The translations under genes and the position numbers were made by a program. This document shows positions 42,538 to 50,744 of a stretch of 64,000 bases of DNA, piece after piece. Within the stretch, counting starts at the first letter, position 1. Each line of letters starts with the position of its first letter. The notes under the pieces were generated by a model. It ran no database searches and was not told the origin of the DNA. It saw nothing but the letters and a program-made list of their open reading frames with translations. Source of the stretch: Actinoplanes lutulentus. GTDB taxonomy: Bacteria; Actinomycetota; Actinomycetes; Mycobacteriales; Micromonosporaceae. Location of the stretch: assembly GCF_003259845.1 (NCBI RefSeq), contig NZ_QLMJ01000004.1, positions 434,001-498,000 on the forward strand, given 5' to 3'.

Positions 42538-42837
42538 ATGACGACCACCGGTTATGAAGCGTACGAGTCGGCGGGGGCCCTGTTGCGCGCCCTCTCCGCA
42601 CCGATCCGTGTGGCCATCGTGGTGGAACTTGGCGCCGGCGAGCGCTGCGTGCACGACCTGGTGGAGAAACTGGGCGCCCCACAGCCCCTGGTCTCCCAGC
42701 ACCTGCGGGTCCTGCGCGGCGCGGGTGTCGTGCGGGGTGTCCGCCAGGGCAGGGAGATCGCATACTCCCTGGTGGACGAACACGTCGCCCACATCGTCGC
42801 CGACGCGGTGAGCCACGCCAGGGAGAGCCGACAGTGA
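42538..42837 (+). CDS. smtB: Zinc-sensing ArsR/SmtB family repressor
   Basis: This 99-residue winged-helix protein has the ArsR recognition helix GAPQPLVSQHLRVLRGAGVV (about residues 46-65). The C-terminal helix has D80-x-H82-x10-H93-x2-E96, the alpha-5 zinc site of SmtB/CzrA, intact. The alpha-3 metal box is incomplete (ERCVHDL). Zinc binding releases such repressors from DNA. It is followed by zur with a GTGA overlap, as the smtB-zur pair of M. tuberculosis (Rv2358-Rv2359), where both are co-transcribed. A GTG four codons upstream is an alternative start. Confidence 0.88.
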   Translation: MTTTGYEAYESAGALLRALSAPIRVAIVVELGAGERCVHDLVEKLGAPQPLVSQHLRVLRGAGVVRGVRQGREIAYSLVDEHVAHIVADAVSHARESRQ

Positions 42838-43235
42838 ATCCGGAAACGACCCAACGCAACACCAAGCAGCGCAGCGCGGTCAGCGCCGTCCTCGGTGAGA
42901 CCGAGGGGTTCCACAGCGCTCAGGACCTGCACGCGATGCTGCGTGACCGGGGTGAGCGGGTCGGTCTGACCACGGTGTACCGGACTCTGCAGGGTCTCGC
43001 CGACGCCGGTGAGATCGACGTGATGCGCCCGCCGGGCGGTGAGCATCTGTACCGGCGGTGCAGCCAGGGACATCACCACCACCTGGTCTGCCGGTCCTGC
43101 GGCCGGACCGTCGAGGTGGCCGGTCCCGCGGTGGAGTCCTGGGCGGAGAAGGTGGCGGGTCAGCACGGCTTCGTCGACGTGTCACACACTCTCGAGATTT
43201 TCGGGACCTGCCCGGAGTGCGCCGCGAAAAGCTGA
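42834..43235 (+). CDS. zur: Zinc uptake regulator, Fur family
   Basis: The 133-residue repressor has the Fur winged helix (RVGLTTVYRTLQGLADAGEI, about residues 42-61). The metal-binding C-terminal part carries HLYRRCSQGHHHHLVCRSCG and a second pair, CPEC, at residues 128-131; the two Cys pairs hold the structural zinc. With zinc it represses uptake genes, most likely through the palindrome at 39903-39917 before znuA, and so controls itself. GTG overlaps the smtB stop. The last 38 bases plus 5 beyond them are duplicated in tandem immediately downstream. Confidence 0.93.
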   Translation: MNPETTQRNTKQRSAVSAVLGETEGFHSAQDLHAMLRDRGERVGLTTVYRTLQGLADAGEIDVMRPPGGEHLYRRCSQGHHHHLVCRSCGRTVEVAGPAVESWAEKVAGQHGFVDVSHTLEIFGTCPECAAKS

Positions 43236-43283
43236 GTGCGTTTTCGGGGCCTGCCCGGAGTGCGCCGCGAAAAGCTGAGTGCG
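43198..43283. repeat. 43-bp tandem duplication of the zur 3' end
   Basis: Copies at 43198-43240 and 43241-43283 differ at one base. Each contains TTTTCGGG, the CPEC codons, the AAAAGC end and the TGA. The shift of 43 is not a multiple of 3, so the second copy is not a coding extension. Each copy can also fold TTTTCG with CGAAAA, so the unit may act as a terminator. Confidence 0.9.
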
Positions 43284-43294
43284 AGGCTTCCACT

Positions 43295-43939
43295 GTGAAG
43301 CTCTACGCCGACCGGCTGCCCACCGCGATCCGTCAGCTCCTCACCGACATCCTCGCCGTCCTCTGGGTCTACCTCTGGATCCGCGTGGCCCTCTGGATAC
43401 AAGACATCGTCGAGAAGCTCGCCGTCCCGGGTCAGAAACTGGAGAGCGCCGGCACCGGCATCGCCGGCAACCTGGCCGAGGCCGGGAGCAAGGTGGGCCG
43501 GGTGCCGGTGGTCGGCGACGACCTGACCAAACCGTTCACCGGTGCCGCCGATGCCGCCCGATCGATCGCCGAGGCAGGTCGTGACCAGCAGCAGTTCGTC
43601 GATCAACTGGCACTGATCCTGCCGCTGGTGGCCATTGCCGTACCCATGGCCCTGATTGTGTTTTTGTGGTTGCCGTTGCGTCTTCGATGGATGCGGCGGG
43701 CCGGTGTCGCCGCGGCGGTACGCGACGACCCGGCCGGCCGTGATCTTCTGGCATTGCGGGCGCTGGCCAGTCAGCCGTTGAGCGTGCTGACCAGGCTCGG
43801 TCCGGACATCGCGCAGAGCTGGCGGGCCGGTGACCCAGAGGCCGTCGACACGCTGGCCGAGCTGGAGCTCAGGAGTCTCGGTCTTCGTCGTCGTCGGCCC
43901 AGTCCCGATGCGCCAGCGGGAGCCCTGCCCAGAGGGTGA
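43295..43939 (+). CDS. Two-helix membrane protein of unknown function
   Basis: The 214-residue protein has a membrane helix at about residues 18-40 (LAVLWVYLWIRVALWIQDIV) and another at about 113-138 (LALILPLVAIAVPMALIVFL). A loop of about 70 residues with SAGTGIAGNLAEAGSKVG-type small-residue heptads lies between them. The basic end follows, with PLRLRWMRRAG and a stretch about leucine-rich helices. I know no family name. GTG starts it shortly after the zur repeat. Its last 71 bases overlap the convergent gene, an uncommonly long coding overlap. Confidence 0.65.
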   Translation: MKLYADRLPTAIRQLLTDILAVLWVYLWIRVALWIQDIVEKLAVPGQKLESAGTGIAGNLAEAGSKVGRVPVVGDDLTKPFTGAADAARSIAEAGRDQQQFVDQLALILPLVAIAVPMALIVFLWLPLRLRWMRRAGVAAAVRDDPAGRDLLALRALASQPLSVLTRLGPDIAQSWRAGDPEAVDTLAELELRSLGLRRRRPSPDAPAGALPRG

Positions 43940-44369
43940 GGAACCAGAGGCCGGTGATCACGGTGAGCGGGATCGCCCACTTCCAGTGCAGCACGTAATC
44001 GGTGATCAGCAGGACGCTGCTGACCATCGAGATCAGCATGAAGAAGAGGCCGCCGGTGGCCATCTTGTGCGCGTAGCGGACCAGCTCGGGCTTGCGGCCC
44101 TGGCGGAACAGCGCGCGGTGGAACGCCACCGGCGAGATGATCATCGCGGTGGCGAACGCGGCGCTGATCAGGGCCACGATGTACGTGTCCCGCTGGAACG
44201 CGGTGGCCTGCGGGAAGCCGCTGCTGAAAGGCAGGGTCAGCAGGAAGGCGAAGAGGATCTGCACACCGGTTTGTGCGACGCGCAGTTCCTGCAGCAGATC
44301 GGCGAAGTTCCGATCCCATCGCTGCTTCTCGGTTTCCTTGTCATGACGGGAGGTGGTGTCGACTGCCAT
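43869..44369 (-). CDS. Four-helix membrane protein (DUF6328-like)
   Basis: The 166-residue protein has a polar N-terminus (DKETEKQRWDRNFADLLQEL). Four helices follow, at about residues 32-52, 65-85, 102-125 and 128-150, with FLLTLPFSSGFPQATAFQRD between the first two; this segment is typical of DUF6328. An acidic tail DWADDDEDRDS ends it. ATG 44369 has upstream GGAGGTG. Function unknown. It is convergent with the preceding two-helix protein and the two coding ends overlap by 71 bases. Confidence 0.7.
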   Translation of the reverse strand: MAVDTTSRHDKETEKQRWDRNFADLLQELRVAQTGVQILFAFLLTLPFSSGFPQATAFQRDTYIVALISAAFATAMIISPVAFHRALFRQGRKPELVRYAHKMATGGLFFMLISMVSSVLLITDYVLHWKWAIPLTVITGLWFLTLWAGLPLAHRDWADDDEDRDS

Positions 44370-44400
44370 GCCGCGCCATTTTCCCCGATCAGGGGCATGG

Positions 44401-45219
44401 TCAAACGCCGATGCGTGCCAGGACGGCGTCGGCCAGTTCCTGCGGCGCTTCCTCCGGCACCCAGTGGCTGACACCACGCATCGCCATCAGCTGGTAATCG
44501 GCGGAGACCCAGTCGGCGGTACGCAACGCGGCGGTCAGCCCGACCACGCCGTCCCGATCGCTCCACACGTACGTGGTCGGCACCGTGATCACACCGGTCT
44601 TGGCGATCTGGTCGGTGGTGAAGGCGCGGTACCAGTTCAGCCCGCCGGTCAGCCGGCCCGGTTCGCGCGCCGCGTCCACGTACCGCTGCACCCGCTCGGC
44701 CCGCAGCGGCTTCAGCATCCAGCGCAGCACCGCGGCGTCGCGGCCCAGGAGCAGGCGCTCGGCCCGCGGTGAGCGGAACACCTCGAAGTAGGCGAGGCGG
44801 GCTTTCTGCGACGGGCGCACCCGGATGGCGAGCATCAGGGCGCGGGGGTGCGGCACGGAGACGGCGGTGAGCGTACGCAAGCGGCCGGGATGATTCGCGG
44901 CAAGCAGCCAGGCGATCTGTGCGCCCCAGTCGTGACCGACGACGTGGACTTTTTCGATGCCGAGCTCGTCGAGAACGGCGATGGCGTCGGCGACAGCCTC
45001 CCGGAGCCGGTACGCGCTGACCTCCTGCGGCCGGGCGCCCGGCGAGTATCCGCGCTGGTTGAGCGCATAGGTCCGAAGCCCGGCCTCATGGAGATAAGGC
45101 ACGAGCCGGTCGAATTCCCGGTTGTCCTGAGGAAAGCCGTGCAGCAGAAGCACCGGCTCACCGTCTTCAGGGCCGGCCGCCGAGACCTCGAACGTCAGGC
45201 CACGAGCCTTGATCTCCAT
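44401..45219 (-). CDS. Alpha/beta-fold hydrolase (epoxide hydrolase-like)
   Basis: This 272-residue hydrolase has oxyanion motif LLLHGFPQDN (about residues 25-34), nucleophile elbow VVGHDWGAQIA (Asp in place of Ser, about residue 96) and the late catalytic His in RGVSHWVPEEAP. A GHDWG nucleophile marks epoxide hydrolases and haloalkane dehalogenases. The cap domain is helical. AGGGGGA precedes ATG 45219 at good spacing. It is a soluble cytoplasmic enzyme; substrate unknown. The TPP riboswitch of the divergent thiamine operon begins 43 bases from its start. Confidence 0.88.
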   Translation of the reverse strand: MEIKARGLTFEVSAAGPEDGEPVLLLHGFPQDNREFDRLVPYLHEAGLRTYALNQRGYSPGARPQEVSAYRLREAVADAIAVLDELGIEKVHVVGHDWGAQIAWLLAANHPGRLRTLTAVSVPHPRALMLAIRVRPSQKARLAYFEVFRSPRAERLLLGRDAAVLRWMLKPLRAERVQRYVDAAREPGRLTGGLNWYRAFTTDQIAKTGVITVPTTYVWSDRDGVVGLTAALRTADWVSADYQLMAMRGVSHWVPEEAPQELADAVLARIGV

Positions 45220-45261
45220 GCGAGTCCCCCTGGATGTTAGGTTCATCGAAGCAAATGTAAT

Positions 45262-45350
45262 CCGACAGGGGAGCGCACAGCGCTGAGAGTGCGGCCGGAG
45301 CCGCAGACCCTAGTACCTGATCTGGGTAATGCCAGCGCAGGAAGCTCGGT
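45262..45350 (+). promoter_or_regulatory. TPP riboswitch (Thi box)
   Basis: The conserved aptamer parts are present: GGGGAGC near the 5' side, CTGAGAGTGCGG, GCAGACCCT, ACCTGATCTGGGTAATGCCAGCG and GAAGCTC at the 3' side. TPP binding would turn off the thiamine transporter genes that follow. It is about 50 bases from the ykoE start, and a Shine-Dalgarno-masking stem follows. Confidence 0.95.
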
Positions 45351-45370
45351 CTCTCAAGGCACACGTGTCT

Positions 45371-45392
45371 CCTCCCGGTACCTACTGGGAGG
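45371..45392 (+). promoter_or_regulatory. Shine-Dalgarno-sequestering hairpin downstream of the riboswitch
   Basis: CCTCCC (45371-45376) pairs perfectly with GGGAGG (45387-45392), which is the Shine-Dalgarno sequence of ykoE. Formed when TPP is bound, it would block translation initiation; with no U-tract this fits translational rather than transcriptional control. Confidence 0.75.
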
Positions 45393-45397
45393 CTTTC

Positions 45398-45988
45398 ATG
45401 AAATCCACCGACAACAACCGCTGGCGCACGATAGACATCGTGATCGCCTCGGTCATCGCCGTGGCATTCGGCGTCATCTTCTGGGCCTGGGGCACCGTCT
45501 GGAGCGTCACCGAGAGCGCGTTCGCGTTCTTCCCGCCGGCCCAGGCGATCCTGTACGGCATCTGGCTGATGCCGGCCGTCCTGTCCGGGCTGATCATCCG
45601 CAAGCCCGGCGCGTCGCTCTACACCGAGACCGTCGCGGCGATCATCTCCGCGCTGCTCGGCAACCAGTGGGGCGGAACGGTCATCGTCCAGGGCCTGGTC
45701 CAGGGCCTCGGCGCCGAACTGGCGTTCGCGGCGCTGCGGTACCGCTCCTTCAAACTGCCGTCCGCGCTGCTCGCCGGGTTGCTGACCGGCGTGAGCGCGG
45801 CGCTCTTCGACTTCTTCGTCTGGAACTCGGAGTACGCGCTCGGCAACTACCGCATCCCCTACGCCCTGTTCACCGTGATCAGCAGCGTGATCCTGGCCGG
45901 TCTGGGCAGCTGGGCCCTGGTCCGGGCGCTGGCACCGACAGGTGTCCTGGATCGGTTCGGAGCGGGCCGGGAACGGGCACTCATCTAA
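45398..45988 (+). CDS. ykoE: ECF transporter S component for thiamine precursor
   Basis: The 196-residue membrane protein has six helices and the YkoE-family end GNYRIPYALFTVISSVILAG. It is the substrate-specific unit of an energy-coupling-factor transporter for hydroxymethylpyrimidine or thiamine. GGGAGG lies 5 bases before ATG 45398. The TPP riboswitch and the Shine-Dalgarno mask lie upstream. The two-ATPase gene follows 3 bases after its stop, and the T component after that, giving the ykoEDC order known from Bacillus. Confidence 0.92.
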   Translation: MKSTDNNRWRTIDIVIASVIAVAFGVIFWAWGTVWSVTESAFAFFPPAQAILYGIWLMPAVLSGLIIRKPGASLYTETVAAIISALLGNQWGGTVIVQGLVQGLGAELAFAALRYRSFKLPSALLAGLLTGVSAALFDFFVWNSEYALGNYRIPYALFTVISSVILAGLGSWALVRALAPTGVLDRFGAGRERALI

Positions 45989-45991
45989 ATC

Positions 45992-47422
45992 ATGAGTGAG
46001 GTTCAGCTTCGCGGGTTCGGGTGGCGGCACGCCGGTCGTCGCGCCTGGGCGGTTCGCGGGCTCGACCTGCACGTGCGGCACGGCGAGCGGGTGCTGCTGC
46101 TCGGTCCCTCCGGGGCTGGCAAAAGCACTCTGCTCGCCGCGCTCGCCGGTCTGCTACCGTCCGATTCTGGTCAGGCTGAGGGCAGCATCGAGATCGATGG
46201 GCTTGATCCGGGCAAGGCCCGCGACCGGGTCGGCATCCTCTTCCAGGATCCGCAGACCCAGCTTGTGATGGCCCGCAGCGGCGACGACGTGGCGTTCGGC
46301 TGCGAGAACCGCGGCATTCCGGCCGCCGAGATCTGGCCGCGGGTCAGTGACGTGCTGGATCGCGTCGGTTTCCGGTACCCGATCAACCGCTCCACCGCGG
46401 CGCTCTCCGGTGGTGAGGCGCAGCGCCTCGCGCTCGCCGGAGTTCTGGCACTTCGTCCCGGTCTGCTGCTGCTCGACGAGCCGACCGCGAATCTCGACCC
46501 GCCCGGCGCGGACCTGGTCCGCGAGGCCCTCACCCGCTCCACCGGTCCGGAAACGACCATGATCATTGTGGAGCACCGGGTCGCCGAAGCGCTCCCGCTG
46601 GTGGACCGCGTCGTCGTTCTGGAACCGGGTGGCGGCGTGCGCGCCGATGGCACGCCCGAGCTCATCTTCGCCGCCTACGGCGACAAACTGGCGGACGAAG
46701 GCGTCTGGGTGCCAGGCTTCAGCTTCCCGCCCCTCAAGGCCAATTCACGATCAACGACCGATTTCGTACGCGCGGAGCACACGTCCGTCCGTGGCCGGCT
46801 GAGTCCGGTTTCGATCAGTGCGGGCGCCGGTGAGGTCCTCGCCGTGACGGGGCCCAACGGCGCCGGCAAGTCCACTCTCGCGCTGCTGCTCGGCGGACTG
46901 CTCGCGCCCAGTTCCGGCCGGATCGAGGCGTTCGGCGATAAGCGGCCCCCGCACCGGTGGCGAGCCGCCACGCTGACCCAGCGGATCGGATCGGTCTTCC
47001 AGAACCCGGAACACCAGTTCGTCACCGGCCGGGTCGCCGACGAGCTGGCCCTCGGCCCGCGCCGAGTCGGGCGCTCACCCGCCGAGATCCGGAAAATCGT
47101 CGATGAACTGCTGGAACGGCTGCGGTTGACGAAGCTGGCCGAGGCCAACCCGTACACCCTCTCCGGCGGCGAGGCGCGGCGGCTGAGCGTCGCCACGGCG
47201 CTGGCGACCGCGCCCCGGCTGCTCGTGCTGGACGAGCCGACGTTCGGCCAGGATCGCCGCACGTGGCTGGAATTGATCAGTCTGCTCGCGGAGCTGCGGA
47301 CGGCTGGGCACGGGATCGTCGCGGTTACTCACGACGAGGCGTTCGTGCGTACCCTCGCTGACCGGACCGTCCCGCTGGGCGAGCCGGATCCCGAACCTCT
47401 CCCCCGGCGGGTTCGTCCGTGA
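45992..47422 (+). CDS. ykoD: ECF transporter ATPase, two fused domains
   Basis: This 476-residue protein carries two complete ABC domains: Walker A GPSGAGKST and GPNGAGKST, signatures LSGGEAQR and LSGGEARR, Walker B LLLLDEPTANLD and LLVLDEPTFGQD. It drives thiamine-precursor import through YkoE and YkoC. Both domains look competent. Its ATG lies 3 bases after the ykoE stop, and the T-component start overlaps its end by 4 bases. The whole operon answers to the riboswitch ahead of ykoE. Confidence 0.92.
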   Translation: MSEVQLRGFGWRHAGRRAWAVRGLDLHVRHGERVLLLGPSGAGKSTLLAALAGLLPSDSGQAEGSIEIDGLDPGKARDRVGILFQDPQTQLVMARSGDDVAFGCENRGIPAAEIWPRVSDVLDRVGFRYPINRSTAALSGGEAQRLALAGVLALRPGLLLLDEPTANLDPPGADLVREALTRSTGPETTMIIVEHRVAEALPLVDRVVVLEPGGGVRADGTPELIFAAYGDKLADEGVWVPGFSFPPLKANSRSTTDFVRAEHTSVRGRLSPVSISAGAGEVLAVTGPNGAGKSTLALLLGGLLAPSSGRIEAFGDKRPPHRWRAATLTQRIGSVFQNPEHQFVTGRVADELALGPRRVGRSPAEIRKIVDELLERLRLTKLAEANPYTLSGGEARRLSVATALATAPRLLVLDEPTFGQDRRTWLELISLLAELRTAGHGIVAVTHDEAFVRTLADRTVPLGEPDPEPLPRRVRP

Positions 47423-48222
47423 CCCTCGCCCTGGAACCGATCGCTGATCCGTCCGCGCCGCTCGCCCGCCGCAACCCGGTCGCCAAGCTGGGCGCGGCGC
47501 TGCTCTTCTCGCTGCCGCTGATCGCCACCGTCGACCCGTTCACGCCGGCCGCCGCGCTGGTGCTCGAACTGATCCTGCTGCCGTTCTTCGGTGTCCGATT
47601 CCGACAACTGGCCCGCCGTGCCGCGCCGCTGCTGTTCGCGGCCGCCGGGGTGCTCGTCGCGATGACCATGTTCGCGGCCGAGCGCAACGGTGACCTGCTG
47701 TTCTCGATCGGCGCGTTCGACGTGACCACCGGGGTGCTGGCGTCCGCGACCGGGCTGGTCCTGCGCATCTTCGCCGTCGCGCTGCCCGGCATCATCGTCT
47801 TCGCCACCACCGACCCGACCGATCTGGCCGACGCGCTGGTGCAGAACGCAAAAGCGCCGGCCCGGTTCGCGATCGGCGCGCTCGCCGCGTTCCGGCTGCT
47901 GCCGCTGCTCGCCCAGGAATGGCGGACGCTCACCCTGGCCCGCCGCGCCCGCGGCATCGACGCCGGGCACAACCCGCTCGCGAAGCTGCGGCTCTTCGTC
48001 TCGACCTCGTTCGCCCTGCTGGTCGGGGCGCTGCGGCGCGGGGTGCGGCTCGCGGTGGCGATGGACGCGCGGGGATTCGACTCCGGCACACCCCGTACGT
48101 ACGCGCGCCGGCAGCATTTCACCGGGGCCGATACCGCGCTGATGGCCGGTGCCGCGGTCGCCGCCGCCGCGATTCTGACGTTATCGGTGCTGCTGGGCTT
48201 CTTCCACCCGGTCGTCGGCTGA
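47419..48222 (+). CDS. ykoC: ECF transporter T (transmembrane) component
   Basis: The 267-residue protein has about five helices and the CbiQ/EcfT signature helices with the Ala-Arg-Gly pattern: LTLARRARGIDAG and LAVAMDARGFDSG, which couple to the two ATPase domains. GTG overlaps the end of ykoD. It completes the thiamine-type ECF importer. A 32-bp tandem repeat array starts 9 bases after the stop. Confidence 0.92.
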   Translation: MTLALEPIADPSAPLARRNPVAKLGAALLFSLPLIATVDPFTPAAALVLELILLPFFGVRFRQLARRAAPLLFAAAGVLVAMTMFAAERNGDLLFSIGAFDVTTGVLASATGLVLRIFAVALPGIIVFATTDPTDLADALVQNAKAPARFAIGALAAFRLLPLLAQEWRTLTLARRARGIDAGHNPLAKLRLFVSTSFALLVGALRRGVRLAVAMDARGFDSGTPRTYARRQHFTGADTALMAGAAVAAAAILTLSVLLGFFHPVVG

Positions 48223-48231
48223 CCGTTCGTT

Positions 48232-48359
48232 CGCTGGCCTGTGCGTTTGGCGGCCTGTTCGTTCGCTGGCCTGTGCGTTTGGCGGCCCGTTCGTTCGCTG
48301 GCCTGTGCGTTTGGCGGCCTGTTCGTTCGCTGGCCTGTGCGTTTGGCGGCCTGTTCGTT
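48232..48359. repeat. Tandem 32-bp array, four copies
   Basis: Four nearly identical copies (starts 48232, 48264, 48296, 48328) of a unit beginning CGCTGGCCTGTGCGTTTGGC and ending in TTCGTT. It is not CRISPR: there are no variable spacers between the copies. It lies between ykoC and the PHP gene. Confidence 0.9.
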
Positions 48360-48444
48360 TGCCGGTCAACAGATCGACAGCGGAAGTTGTCCTCATCGGA
48401 CGAGGGTGAGGTGCACTCAACGATCTTCGTAGGAGTTCACCGAT

Positions 48445-50154
48445 ATGGGTCACGGCCACGACCACTCTCACTTCCCGGACGCCGCCGGTGCGGCTGACGT
48501 CCCCGAAGCACTCGACCTGAGCATCCCGGAGAGCGAGATCTCCCCCGGCGACGCATCCCGTCGCCGCTTCCTGCTCGGCGCCGGTCTGCTCGGCGCCGGC
48601 GCGGCCGCTTCCGTGCTCGCCCGCCCGGGCGCCGCTGAGGCCGCCGGCCTCGCGCACACTCACGACCACGTCGGTGGCGGCAACGCCAAGGGCGGGTTCC
48701 AGTGGCTCGCCGGCGACCACCACATCCACACGCAGTACAGCTCGGACGCCCAGTACCGGGTGCTCGACCAGGCTCAGAAGGGTCAGGCGTACGGCCTGGA
48801 CTGGCTGGTCATCACCGACCACGGCAGCGCCGCCCACGCCAAGATCGGCGTGGAGAAGGTCAACCCGGACATCGTGAAGACCCGCGAGGAGCTCAAGGGC
48901 CTGCTCACGTTCCAGGGGCTGGAGTGGAACATCCCGGCCGCCGAGCACGCCACCGTGTTCGTCACCCCGTCGAAGAACGAGGTCGAGGTTCTCAAGCAGT
49001 TCGAGAACGCGTACGACGGCACGTTCGTACCGGCGACCAACACTGCCGCGCAGAACGAGGCGCTGGCGATCGCCGGCATCAAGTTCCTCGGCGAGCAGGT
49101 GAAGAAGCGCAAGATCGACGGCGCGCTGTTCTTCGCGAACCACCCGTCCCGGCGGGGCATCGACTCGCCGCACGAGATCCGCGGCTGGCGTGAGGCCGAC
49201 CCGACCGTCGCGGTCGGCTTCGAGGGCGCGCCCGGCCACCAGGCCGCCGGCATCCCGGCCCCGAACGGCCGTGGCGGCGCCCGTGGCTACTACGACAACA
49301 ACCCGTCGGCCGCGTCGTTCGCCGGTTACCCGCTGGAGACGTACCGCACCTGGGGTGGCTTCGACTGGATGACCTCCACGGTCGGCGGCCTCTGGGACAG
49401 CCTGCTCGCCGAGGGCAAGGCGTGGTGGATCACCGTCAACTCGGACAGCCACGTCAACTACCTCGACCAGACCGAGCGCGGGCCGGGCAGCGACTTCAAC
49501 GCCAACGGCAAGTACAACGACCCGGTCTACAACGGCTCGGTCAACACGCAGGCGGGCGACTTCTGGCCGGGCTTCTACGGCCGGACGAACGTGGGCGCGT
49601 CGTCGTTCGCGTACAAGGCGGTCGTCGACGGTCTGCGCGCCGGTCGCGTCTGGGTCGACCACGGCCGGCTGATCAAGGGCCTGGACGCCCAGGTACGCGT
49701 CTCCGGCGACCGCCGCTGGTCCACCGGCACCCCGCTCGGCGGCGTGCTGCAGGTCAAGCGCGGCACCTCGACCGAGCTGACCCTCGAGATCGACCTGCAG
49801 GACATCCCGAACTGGGCCGGTTTCGTCCCGGTCCTCAAGCGGGTTGACGTGATCGTCGGCACGGTCACCGGCCCGGTGTCGGACCAGGACGCCTTCACCA
49901 CCCCGAACACCAAGGTGGCCAAGTCGTTCGAGATCTCCAAGACCAGCGGCAAGGTCACCTTCACCTACAACCTCGGCCGCCTGGACAAGCCGTTCTACCT
50001 CCGGGTACGCGGCACCGACGGCAACCGCACCCAGCCGGGTCTCCTGGGCGCCTCGGTCGACCCGTACGGTCCGCAGCTCGATGTGGCCGGCTCTGCCGAC
50101 CCGTGGGGTGACCTGTGGTTCTACACCAACCCCATCTGGGTCCTGCCCCGATGA
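48445..50154 (+). CDS. Tat-exported PHP-domain phosphoesterase-like protein
   Basis: The 569-residue protein has a His-rich N-terminus (HGHDHSH, residues 3-9), a twin-arginine motif SRRRFLLGAG (residues 38-47) and an Ala-rich hydrophobic core, so it is probably exported folded. The PHP domain then begins WLAGDHHIHTQYSSD, with metal ligands HxH and later ITDHGS and FFANHPSRRG. A C-terminal beta-rich part (about residues 400-569) is of unknown type. PHP domains hydrolyse phosphoesters with a trinuclear metal site. AGGAG lies before the ATG. The next gene overlaps by 4 bases. The substrate is unknown. Confidence 0.87.
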   Translation: MGHGHDHSHFPDAAGAADVPEALDLSIPESEISPGDASRRRFLLGAGLLGAGAAASVLARPGAAEAAGLAHTHDHVGGGNAKGGFQWLAGDHHIHTQYSSDAQYRVLDQAQKGQAYGLDWLVITDHGSAAHAKIGVEKVNPDIVKTREELKGLLTFQGLEWNIPAAEHATVFVTPSKNEVEVLKQFENAYDGTFVPATNTAAQNEALAIAGIKFLGEQVKKRKIDGALFFANHPSRRGIDSPHEIRGWREADPTVAVGFEGAPGHQAAGIPAPNGRGGARGYYDNNPSAASFAGYPLETYRTWGGFDWMTSTVGGLWDSLLAEGKAWWITVNSDSHVNYLDQTERGPGSDFNANGKYNDPVYNGSVNTQAGDFWPGFYGRTNVGASSFAYKAVVDGLRAGRVWVDHGRLIKGLDAQVRVSGDRRWSTGTPLGGVLQVKRGTSTELTLEIDLQDIPNWAGFVPVLKRVDVIVGTVTGPVSDQDAFTTPNTKVAKSFEISKTSGKVTFTYNLGRLDKPFYLRVRGTDGNRTQPGLLGASVDPYGPQLDVAGSADPWGDLWFYTNPIWVLPR

Positions 50155-50720
50155 CGTACTCCGTCGCGCCGGCCGCCATCTCGGCGGCCGGCACCGCCGG
50201 CGCTGCCCGGGTTGTCGGCGCTGCCAGCGCTGCCCGGGTTGTCGGCGCCGCCCGGATCATCGGTGTCAGCCTCGGGCACGCCACGCTGTCCGAGGCCGAC
50301 CACTGGATTGGCTCGCTGTCACCCGCGCCGGTGCTGGCCTGCACCCACCTGGTCGCCGCGCCGTTTCCGCACGTCGCGATCAGCCTGCTCACCGCTCTTT
50401 CGTACGCGAATTCGGACGGCCTGGACGCGGCCGCTCAGGCTGCCGCATCCGGGCAGTTCGGCCGGGCCGTCCGGTTCCCCGGCGTCGAACGCCTCACCGG
50501 CGAACTGACGGTCAGCGAGATCCTCCAGCGCAGTTCGATCTCCCGGGTGGAGGTGCTCGGCAGCGGGCTCGCCGACCGGGACACCGTCGTGGACACCGGC
50601 GATTTCGTCCGGCCCCAGTTCCGCGGCGGTGAGCTGGTGCTGGTCACCACCCCGGCGGCCGGCGGGCGGCTGATCCCGTTCGAAAGGCGGGATCCCACCC
50701 CCTGCTGTGCCGACCACTGA
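50151..50720 (+). CDS. Hypothetical protein coupled to the PHP gene
   Basis: The 189-residue protein is of no family I recognise. An N-terminal Ala/Gly/Val stretch contains imperfect 9-residue repeats of AARVVGAAS type (about residues 18-38). The rest is mixed alpha/beta (HWIGSLSPAPVLACTHLVAA, LTVSEILQRS). It ends in two Cys near the C-terminus (PCCADH). ATG overlaps the PHP stop (ATGA), so expression is tied to it. No signal peptide is clear, although the N-terminal stretch is hydrophobic. Role unknown. Confidence 0.6.
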   Translation: MTYSVAPAAISAAGTAGAARVVGAASAARVVGAARIIGVSLGHATLSEADHWIGSLSPAPVLACTHLVAAPFPHVAISLLTALSYANSDGLDAAAQAAASGQFGRAVRFPGVERLTGELTVSEILQRSSISRVEVLGSGLADRDTVVDTGDFVRPQFRGGELVLVTTPAAGGRLIPFERRDPTPCCADH

Positions 50721-50744
50721 ACGACGCCTCCCTACTGTGAGGGC

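Noticed and set aside
48224..48364. CRISPR array
   Set aside because: Copies are directly adjacent with no spacers; the period equals the repeat length.
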